Source of the DNA: Bacteroidota bacterium
Lineage (GTDB): Bacteria > Bacteroidota > Bacteroidia > Chitinophagales > Chitinophagaceae
Assembly: GCA_023412975.1 (NCBI GenBank)
Contig: JAEZRB010000053.1
Location: 1-11,023 of the forward strand
DNA: 11,023 bases
Direction: 5' to 3'
Within the stretch, counting starts at the first letter, position 1, and every line of letters begins with the position of its first letter. The notes below the pieces were generated by a model that made no database searches, was not told where the DNA came from, and saw only the letters and a program-made list of their open reading frames with translations. Made by a program: the position numbers and the translations under genes. Positions 5,499 through 11,023 of the stretch are shown piece after piece.

Positions 5499-6517
5499 AC
5501 TTCATGCATTTTAATTGAATTTTCAAGTTCTCCCATCATGTCCCGGCTTCCGATAAACATCGGGGTACGCTGGTGGAGTTCTGTAGGTTGAATGTCAAGT
5601 ATCCGTTGCCTGCCGTCGGTAGCTTTACCGCCGGCCACTTCCACGATAAAAGCAAAAGGGTTGCACTCATACATCAGGCGCAGTTTGCCCATCGGTTTGT
5701 CGGTGGTGCCTGGGTACATAAATATACCGCCCTTGATAAGGTTGCGGTGAACATCGGATACCATACTGCCAATATACCTTTGTGTGTAAGGGCCACCGGT
5801 ATCTTTTTCTTTCTTTTGGCAAAGATCGATATAATGTTGTACGCCTTTTTCGTACTTGAAAAAATTACCGTGATTTACTGAATATATCTTTCCGGCGGGC
5901 GGGCATTTAATATCAGGGTGACTTAGTGTAAACTCACCGATGGATGGATCCAGCGTAAAGCCATTCACACCTCTTCGGGTGGCGTATACCAGCATGGTCG
6001 ACGATCCGTAAACAATATATCCGGCGGCCACCTGCTGGGTGCCTTTTTGTAAAAAGTCTTCCAGGGTGGCTGGTGATCCCTGTTTGGATACCCTGCGGTA
6101 AATGCCAAATATTGTCCCGATCGAAACATTCACATCAATATTACCACTCCCATCCAGGGGGTCAAACATGCAGACGTATTTTGAGTTCCTGCTAACGGGG
6201 TCATCAAAAACCACGTGATCATCTAGTTCCTCGCTTCCAATACCCGCGCAACTGATACCATGCTGCAAGACGCCGGTGAACTGGTCATTGGCATACACAT
6301 CGAGCTTCTTTACGTCTTCGCCCTGGACATTGATACTCCCCGCATCCCCTAAAATATCAACTAACCCGGCTTTGTTCACCTCCACATTTACCCGCTTGGC
6401 TGCCAGGCCCAGGTCGCGAAGCAGGCTACTGAGTTCACCAGTGGCATTGGGTATATGACGGAGTTGCTGGATCGTAAATTCATCGAGCGTAAGTATCTTC
6501 CGGTTGATATTCATCAT
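5495..6517 (-). CDS. fbp: Class I fructose-1,6-bisphosphatase
   Basis: FBPase of 340 residues removes the 1-phosphate of fructose 1,6-bisphosphate to give fructose 6-phosphate, the committed step of gluconeogenesis in the cytoplasm. Diagnostic motifs: GSEE (95-98), the metal and phosphate site DPLDGSGNIDVNVSIGTIFG (119-138), the substrate loop NHGNFFKYE (215-223), RYIGSMVSDVHR (247-258), KGGIFMYPG (262-270), and the tail region KLRLMYECNPFAF (278-290) with the metal ligand E284. The longer frame begins at a TTG (6571); the ATG pair at 6517/6514 gives the family length and follows a plausible promoter. It heads a likely fbp-GNAT (and possibly ABC ATPase) transcript and is divergent from the aspartate kinase gene, with a 128-nt shared upstream region. 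Confidence 0.96.
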   Translation of the reverse strand: MMNINRKILTLDEFTIQQLRHIPNATGELSSLLRDLGLAAKRVNVEVNKAGLVDILGDAGSINVQGEDVKKLDVYANDQFTGVLQHGISCAGIGSEELDDHVVFDDPVSRNSKYVCMFDPLDGSGNIDVNVSIGTIFGIYRRVSKQGSPATLEDFLQKGTQQVAAGYIVYGSSTMLVYATRRGVNGFTLDPSIGEFTLSHPDIKCPPAGKIYSVNHGNFFKYEKGVQHYIDLCQKKEKDTGGPYTQRYIGSMVSDVHRNLIKGGIFMYPGTTDKPMGKLRLMYECNPFAFIVEVAGGKATDGRQRILDIQPTELHQRTPMFIGSRDMMGELENSIKMHEV

Positions 6518-6535
6518 GGCTGTTTGAAATGCTAA

Positions 6536-6543
6536 CAAATGTA
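6536..6543 (-). promoter_or_regulatory. Putative -7 box for fbp
   Basis: Read on the minus strand, TACATTTG is a perfect match to the Bacteroidetes -7 consensus TAnnTTTG. It ends 18 nt before the fbp ATG, which would give a leader of roughly 10-15 nt. No good -33 TTTG is found 19 nt upstream (TTCC there), so the call rests on the -7 box and position. Confidence 0.35.
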
Positions 6544-6645
6544 AGGTGTAATGCGGAAAGCAGGAAGGCAACGTGTGGTGGACACACCGGGGGATATAGT
6601 TTTTAACGACATTTGCAGCCTTACTAAACCTTGTTAAGAGAAAGA

Positions 6646-7914
6646 ATGAAAGTCTTCAAATTTGGCGGAGCCTCTGTAAATAGTGTCGAAAGGATCAAGG
6701 CAGTGGGTGAAATATTAAAACAGTATCCTGGCGAAAAATTGCTGGTGGTTATTTCAGCCATGGGTAAAACCACCAATGCCCTGGAAAAGGTAGTGCATGC
6801 TTTTTTTGATGGGAAAAAGGAAGAAGCCCTTCATTTATTTGACCAGGTGAAACGGCAACACCTGGCTACGGCGAATTATTTACTGGTCACGCAGGCGCGG
6901 GCCTGTGAGCAGCAATTACTTGATTTTTATACAGAAGTTGAATGGCTCTTACACGATCAGCCCGTCAGGAGTTTCGACTATTATTACGACCAGGTGGTTT
7001 GTATCGGGGAATTATTATCCACTGCCATCATCAGTCACTATCTCGAAGAAGTGGGTATCAGCAACAAGTGGCTGGATGTGCGGGATATCTTCCGTACGGA
7101 TGATAATTTCCGGGATGCCGGTATAGATTGGGATTTTACAAATAATAAAGTTCAGTCGGTTGTGAAACCCCTGTTTTCTCAAACTGATATTGTGCTGACG
7201 CAGGGCTTTATCGGCGCGACGGATGAAAATGAAAGTACCACCCTCGGTCGTGAAGGCAGTGATTACTCAGGTTCGGTATTTGCCAGTATGCTGGGCGCTG
7301 AAAGTCTGACCATCTGGAAAGACGTGAAAAGTGTGATGAATGCTGATCCGAAGCAATTTAACGATGCGCAATCCATACCTGAGTTAAACTATGCGGAGGT
7401 AATTGAAATGGCGTATTATGGTGCGCAGGTCATTCACCCCAAAACCATCAAACCGCTGCAGAATAAAAGTATCCCTTTGTATGTAAAATGTTTCCTCGAC
7501 CCGGCACTGCCCGGTACGGTTATTCATACCCAAAAGCTCAAGCATCTTCCTCCTATTATTGTACTAAAGGAAAACCAGGTCTTAATAGAACTACTGTCAA
7601 AAGATTTTTCCTTTGTTGGCGACCATCATACCACCCAATTATTTCGACTATTTGGGGAATTAAAATTAAAGCCAAACCTTACCCAAAACGGTGCAATTAG
7701 TCTGCTATGTGTATTTGATGATCATGCTGAAAAGATTGAATCGCTGGCGCTCGGCGCTGCTGATATTTTTGATGTGCAGGTTGCAAGAAACCTTTCCCTT
7801 CTCACCATCAGGCATTATACGTGCGACGATTTGGATAAATTAATTAATGAGAAGAAGATACTCCTAAAGCAACAGACACGTGACACCGTCCAGGTAGTCT
7901 TTTTGGAATCATAA
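6646..7914 (+). CDS. lysC: Aspartate kinase (monofunctional)
   Basis: A 422-residue aspartokinase phosphorylates aspartate to aspartyl-4-phosphate, the first step towards lysine, threonine, methionine and diaminopimelate. The kinase domain shows KFGGASVN (5-12), VVISAMGKTTNAL (34-46), the nucleotide-site motif TTLGREGSDYSGS (198-210), WKDVKSVMNADPK (224-236) and ELNYAEVIEMAYYGAQVIHPKTI (246-268). Residues about 300-422 form the regulatory region, with the length and strand/helix pattern of a pair of ACT domains, so feedback control by lysine or threonine is likely. There is no homoserine dehydrogenase domain, unlike ThrA. An in-frame TTG at 6631 would add five residues, but the ATG at 6646, after the purine-rich AAGAGAAAG, starts exactly at the conserved MKVFKFGG. 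It is divergent from fbp and converges on the transpeptidase gene 24 nt away. The choice of lysC over another isozyme name is a convention. Confidence 0.93.
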   Translation: MKVFKFGGASVNSVERIKAVGEILKQYPGEKLLVVISAMGKTTNALEKVVHAFFDGKKEEALHLFDQVKRQHLATANYLLVTQARACEQQLLDFYTEVEWLLHDQPVRSFDYYYDQVVCIGELLSTAIISHYLEEVGISNKWLDVRDIFRTDDNFRDAGIDWDFTNNKVQSVVKPLFSQTDIVLTQGFIGATDENESTTLGREGSDYSGSVFASMLGAESLTIWKDVKSVMNADPKQFNDAQSIPELNYAEVIEMAYYGAQVIHPKTIKPLQNKSIPLYVKCFLDPALPGTVIHTQKLKHLPPIIVLKENQVLIELLSKDFSFVGDHHTTQLFRLFGELKLKPNLTQNGAISLLCVFDDHAEKIESLALGAADIFDVQVARNLSLLTIRHYTCDDLDKLINEKKILLKQQTRDTVQVVFLES

Positions 7915-7938
7915 ACCTTATTAAAACTCTAGAAGTAT

Positions 7939-9123
7939 TTAATCCGCGTCCGCAACAACGGTGACCGTCTGTACCATCTTTTTCGGTACTGGCTTATCGT
8001 GCAGGAGTGCAGGTTTCCATTCTGGCATTTTTTCAAGTCGATTGATGAGTATGTCGTTAAACTCATCATCTTTCATGCCTTTTAAAACTTTAAAATTAGT
8101 GGGAGTTCCGTCTTTGTCGATAATAAACTCGACCTGTACGTATGCCTTGGCGATATCCTCAGGGAGAAACTCTACCATTTCTTTACCGAGTTTATCAAGA
8201 TAAGCCATGAATTCATTACCGCCTCCTGGGTATTCCGGCCAGGAGTGTACGGCTTCTGTGAGACCGGTAATATTTCTAGTACGATGCACCATGGGTGGTT
8301 TCTTAACCCTTTTTGGCGCGGCATCCTTATTGCCTGGTGCACCGCTTATTGTGTACTCACCTTTATCGTTGATCAATACTATCGGCAATTGCTTGTACTT
8401 CTCAAAATAGTTGAAAGCGCCTTCCAGTCTTGACGCGAACTTTATCAACTCATCGTCGCCTTTGGCAAAATTTTCAAAATAACGAAGACTACGGGTGACA
8501 TTATAACGAATCGGGAATATATGTACCGGTATATAATCCTGGCCCTGGTTCTTGGCATGAGCAGCCAGGATATAAACTTCATCAATTTGTTTGTCGGTAA
8601 GCGGAATGCACCCTACAGTTACACAACTTCCATGTATATAAATGGCACCGCCTGGACGCAGGGAATCACTGAGAATACGATCAGAAAGATTTGGGTAGTT
8701 CAAACCCAGGGATAAATAATACTGGCTGCGCGGGTTGAATTCGTTGATATAATAAAAACCTTCGGGTACCTGGTAATCCCCCTCCAGTCTTTTGGGTCCC
8801 AAAGTACCTGCAAGTGCGCAAACCTTATATGTCTTGAAAAGTTTAAACTGTTCTTTTATATCATTTTTTACCCATACTTCCAGCTGGCTGTCATATTTAA
8901 AAGAACGGATATAAATGTATTTCGCGGGCCATTCCAGGTTTTTAGCTTCAAACTGCTTTTGCAGCGTGTCCTCCTTCCGGCGGAACGACTCATCAGGCCG
9001 GGAAAATGTTTTCTGATAATCAATAAATGAAGTATGAGTTGACCCACCTCTGTAGGAAAGCTGTGCCAATGCTGCAACACCAAAGCCTAATACGCATGCC
9101 AGGGATGTAATGAGGTTTTTCAT
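7939..9123 (-). CDS. YafK-like L,D-transpeptidase fused to TonB C-terminal domain
   Basis: A 394-residue exported protein with an unusual domain pair. Residues 1-20 form a signal peptide with an ALA cleavage site before Q21. Residues about 66-206 form a YkuD/YafK-type domain: IYIRSFKYDSQLEVWV, LAGTLGPKRLEGDYQVPEGFY and the active site IHGSCVTVGCIPLTD (163-177), with H164 and catalytic C172. E. coli YafK (LdtF/DpaA) is the nearest named type and removes Braun lipoprotein from peptidoglycan, so hydrolysis rather than cross-linking is possible. After a basic Pro-rich linker (about 265-290), residues 292-390 match a TonB_C domain: WPEYPGGGNEF, YVQVEFIIDKDGTPTNFKVLKG, MPEWKPALLHDKPVP. There is no transmembrane anchor beyond the signal peptide, so this TonB domain cannot act as an inner-membrane energy transducer. 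The role is presumably cell-wall remodelling in the periplasm. Confidence 0.88.
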   Translation of the reverse strand: MKNLITSLACVLGFGVAALAQLSYRGGSTHTSFIDYQKTFSRPDESFRRKEDTLQKQFEAKNLEWPAKYIYIRSFKYDSQLEVWVKNDIKEQFKLFKTYKVCALAGTLGPKRLEGDYQVPEGFYYINEFNPRSQYYLSLGLNYPNLSDRILSDSLRPGGAIYIHGSCVTVGCIPLTDKQIDEVYILAAHAKNQGQDYIPVHIFPIRYNVTRSLRYFENFAKGDDELIKFASRLEGAFNYFEKYKQLPIVLINDKGEYTISGAPGNKDAAPKRVKKPPMVHRTRNITGLTEAVHSWPEYPGGGNEFMAYLDKLGKEMVEFLPEDIAKAYVQVEFIIDKDGTPTNFKVLKGMKDDEFNDILINRLEKMPEWKPALLHDKPVPKKMVQTVTVVADAD

Positions 9124-9185
9124 ACTGCAGACCTAATGACTTTAACGATTGATAATCTGATTTATTTCTTCGAAAATGATATTTG

Positions 9186-9216
9186 TAAAGATAAGGCCAT
9201 CACCCTGAAGTCCGAA
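9186..9216 (-). promoter_or_regulatory. Putative promoter for the L,D-transpeptidase gene
   Basis: On the minus strand, TTCG (9213-9216) is followed after exactly 19 nt by TATCTTTA (9186-9193). These match 3 of 4 and 5 of 6 specified bases of the Bacteroidetes TTTG-N19-TAnnTTTG promoter. The leader to the ATG at 9123 would be about 55 nt. The rest of the 206-nt gap (9124-9329) shows nothing else beyond a 10-bp palindrome at 9271-9280. Confidence 0.3.
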
Positions 9217-9329
9217 CCGATATCCACATGGTCTGGATAAAATTTAACATCCCCTGGTAAACCCTGAATTCCGGGCCCGGGATCGTACTCTGTAATGGCA
9301 ACAATTACGCCGGTATTAATACCAAGTAT

Positions 9330-10463
9330 TTATAAGTTACCCCTTGCTTCCTGTTCTCTTTCAATGGCTTCAAATAGCGCTTTAAAATTTCCCTTTCCAA
9401 AGCTTTTGGCGCCTTTCCGCTGGATGATTTCAAAGAACAACGTAGGCCGGTCCTGAACCGGTTTAGAGAACAGTTGTAGCAGGTATCCCTCGTTATCACG
9501 ATCGACAAGAATACCCAGTTCTTTGAGAGGTTCTATGTCTTCGTCGATTTTCCCTACCCTGTTGAGCAGGTCGTCGTAATAATTGGTTGGCACCTGGAGG
9601 AACTCCACACCTCGACTCATCAGGTCTTTCACCGTTGTCACGATGTCATTTGTAGCCAGGGCAACATGCTGTACCCCTTCCCCCTTATAAAACTCCAGAA
9701 ACTCTTCTACCTGTGACTTCTTCTTCCCTTCTGCTGGTTCGTTGATCGGGAATTTTACGTAACCATTCCCGCTGCTCATTACTTTACTCATTAATGCAGA
9801 ATATTCTGTTGAAATATCCTCATCATCGAAACTGAGAATGTTTTTAAAACCCATCACGTCCTCATAAAATTTCACCCAGGGATTCATTCCATTCCAGTCG
9901 ACGTTTCCGACGCAATGGTCGACATATAGTAAACCGGTATCCGTGGTTTTAAAATGTGGAAGATTCCAGGGCTTGTAACCGGGCATGAATGCACCTTTGT
10001 AGTTTTTGCGCTCTATAAATAGGTGCACGGTATCTCCGTAAGTATGAATGCCGCTTATCACCACTTCACCTTCATCATCAGTGAGCCGTTGTGGTTCTAA
10101 ATAACTCTTTGCCCCGCGCTTTGTCGTTTCCTCCCAGGCTTTTTTCGCGTCGCTGACGCGGAGCGAAAGGGATTTCACTCCATCGCCATGTTTATAGATA
10201 TGGTCGGCAAGAGGATTGTCGGGTCTTAGCGGTGTTGTTAGCACAAAAGTCAGCTTATGCTGGCGCACAGCATAGCTTGCCCGGTCGCGTACACCAGTTT
10301 CAGGACCTGCATAAGCGAGGGGCTGAAATCCAAATGCCGACAAGTAATAATGAGCGGCCTGTTTGGCATTGCCAACATAGAACTCTACATAATCGGTGCC
10401 TTCGAGTGGAAGAAAATCAGTTGACGTATCAGGTTTTGTATTTGTTGCTAAAGTCGATGACAT
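9330..10463 (-). CDS. hppD: 4-hydroxyphenylpyruvate dioxygenase
   Basis: HPPD of 377 residues converts 4-hydroxyphenylpyruvate to homogentisate with O2 and non-haem Fe(II), the second step of tyrosine breakdown. It consists of two vicinal-oxygen-chelate halves. The N-terminal half (about 20-155) starts GTDYVEFYVGNAKQAAHYY. The C-terminal half (about 178-360) carries the iron ligands H183 (VDHCVGNV), H266 (VQHVALAT) and E345 (TLFFEIIQRKG). The conserved C-terminal helix SFGKGNFKALFEAIEREQ (354-371) that closes the active site is present. The start ATG at 10463 leaves a short Thr/Ser-rich leader (1-16) before the fold. No homogentisate dioxygenase or fumarylacetoacetase is seen in the window; such partners could lie beyond the right end. 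No convincing promoter could be fixed (see the upstream stretch). Confidence 0.96.
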   Translation of the reverse strand: MSSTLATNTKPDTSTDFLPLEGTDYVEFYVGNAKQAAHYYLSAFGFQPLAYAGPETGVRDRASYAVRQHKLTFVLTTPLRPDNPLADHIYKHGDGVKSLSLRVSDAKKAWEETTKRGAKSYLEPQRLTDDEGEVVISGIHTYGDTVHLFIERKNYKGAFMPGYKPWNLPHFKTTDTGLLYVDHCVGNVDWNGMNPWVKFYEDVMGFKNILSFDDEDISTEYSALMSKVMSSGNGYVKFPINEPAEGKKKSQVEEFLEFYKGEGVQHVALATNDIVTTVKDLMSRGVEFLQVPTNYYDDLLNRVGKIDEDIEPLKELGILVDRDNEGYLLQLFSKPVQDRPTLFFEIIQRKGAKSFGKGNFKALFEAIEREQEARGNL

Positions 10464-10762
10464 GGTATAAAGCTTTCGTTATAATTAAAAGTAAATCAGT
10501 ATGCGGGAATCTGAGTGGATATGACCATTAATTGCACACGGAGTCCATGGCAAGGGTTTCCATCAGCAGGTTGAAATTGCTACGCTGATCCGGGAAGCGT
10601 TTATATGGAAAGTCGGGCCGCATAGAAAATACAAAGATAGAAAAAGGGTTTGGAAACTGATTTACTGTCATCAGCATGTTGCATCCGGTGTATGATGATT
10701 GCGCAACTACTAACCTGAAGGTAGAGTACTGTTTTAATTTTCTGGTGTGTAATCCTGTTACG
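10464..10762. other. Gene-less stretch upstream of hppD
   Basis: About 300 nt without a recognisable gene. On the minus strand a perfect -7-type box TATCTTTG lies at 10632-10639, but no TTTG stands 19 nt before it. A weaker TACTTTTA lies at 10486-10493, closer to hppD. Either could drive hppD, with leaders of about 160 or 15 nt. An 88-codon minus-strand frame crosses the region (10528-10794), but it starts inside a tandem repeat and resembles nothing recognised. Confidence 0.4.
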
Positions 10763-11023
10763 AAAAAAACGTTTAAGGTCCGTGTTTTACCCATGGTTTT
10801 CTCAGGATTTTGAGCTACTAGATGTCAGAAGCTTTAAGTGTCTGACATGCTATAAAAGTGGGCCTTTATGAAAAAACGTTTCTGGTTCGTGTTTTACCCA
10901 TGGTTTTCTCAGGATTTTGAGCTACTAGATGTCAGAAGCTTTAAGTGTCTGACCAGGCTTGTAAACCGGGCTCGGGAAAAAAAGCGTTTCAGCCTGGTGT
11001 TTTTCTTTGGCTTTCTCCAGGAT
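10763..11023. repeat. Tandem repeat of about 107 bp, three copies, last one partial
   Basis: Copy A starts at 10763, copy B at 10871 and copy C at 10977, running off the window. Each opens with a run of 6-7 A followed by (G)CGTTT. A and B share 66 identical bases (10781-10846 and 10888-10953, offset 107), including a quasi-palindrome ATGTCAGA...TCTGACAT (10822-10848 in A). The roughly 23-nt pieces between the conserved cores differ. Copy C keeps only a diverged version of the first 47 nt. Neither copy A nor copy B carries a long shared reading frame. Confidence 0.9.
10925..11023 (-). CDS. Possible C-terminal end of an off-window protein
   Basis: Read on the minus strand, the right edge gives 32 open codons ending at a TAG (10925-10927): ILEKAKEKHQAETLFF, then PSPVYKPGQTLKASDI. 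The composition looks protein-like, and copy C of the tandem repeat falls inside it. The stretch is short, has no visible start and matches no family I recognise. It could equally be non-coding repeat sequence. Confidence 0.2.
   Translation of the reverse strand: MLEKAKEKHQAETLFFPSPVYKPGQTLKASDI

Noticed and set aside
5573..5881. 102-codon plus-strand frame opposite fbp
   Set aside because: It lies wholly antisense to the strongly supported fbp gene and has no recognisable domain.
7915..7938. AT-rich dyad between the convergent aspartate kinase and transpeptidase genes as a bidirectional terminator
   Set aside because: The arms around CTAG pair only with a bulge and are almost entirely A-T, which is too weak to call.
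9271..9280. Perfect palindrome CCGGGCCCGG as a terminator after hppD
   Set aside because: It has no loop and is not followed by a T-run in the hppD direction, so it does not have the form of an intrinsic terminator.
10528..10794. 88-codon minus-strand frame upstream of hppD
   Set aside because: Its ATG lies inside tandem repeat copy A, and the same ATG in copy B is followed by a stop after 11 codons. The product resembles no family I recognise, and a TATCTTTG box lies within it.
10763..11023. CRISPR array
   Set aside because: The conserved part is over 65 bp, with only two good copies, spacers of about 23 nt and no cas genes nearby. This does not fit a CRISPR.

Overview
The window reads as a chromosomal segment from a Bacteroidota bacterium, most likely in or near the family Chitinophagaceae. 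This rests on gene content and style. There is a TonB-type C-terminal domain both on a truncated envelope protein and fused to an L,D-transpeptidase. An uninterrupted class I fructose-1,6-bisphosphatase and a 4-hydroxyphenylpyruvate dioxygenase are typical of the group. Start sites lack strong Shine-Dalgarno sequences, and several gene starts have Bacteroidetes-type -7 boxes (TAnnTTTG). The lineage is an inference; no rRNA or tRNA gene is present to confirm it.

Layout. Positions 1-293 hold the 3' end of a TonB-like envelope protein. It is followed on the same strand by a YmdB-type macrodomain hydrolase (378-914) and the bifunctional folate synthase gene folC (983-2275). From 2309 to 6517 all genes are on the minus strand. 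In transcription order these are fbp, a GNAT acetyltransferase overlapping fbp by 4 nt, an ABC exporter ATPase, an FKBP-type prolyl isomerase with a DinB/YfiT-family protein 5 nt behind it, and a NUDIX hydrolase. An aspartate kinase (6646-7914) is divergent from fbp. It converges on a periplasmic YafK-like L,D-transpeptidase with a C-terminal TonB domain (7939-9123, minus), and hppD (9330-10463, minus) lies beyond that.

Most genes are ordinary housekeeping: folate synthesis, gluconeogenesis, aspartate-family amino acids, tyrosine catabolism, protein folding and ADP-ribose turnover. No phage, transposase, CRISPR-Cas or defence system was recognised.

The unexplained material is in the gaps. 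Three intergenic regions (about 2280-2321, 2877-3021 and 4034-4215) carry arrays of degenerate 7-bp repeats, each with a different heptamer. Each array runs in register into the stop codon of a minus-strand gene. The middle array has two opposed arms that could form a long hairpin. The right end (10763-11023) carries a separate tandem repeat of about 107 bp. It has two copies sharing 66 identical bases and a third, diverged copy running off the window. These repeats, and the transpeptidase-TonB fusion, are the parts most worth a second look.
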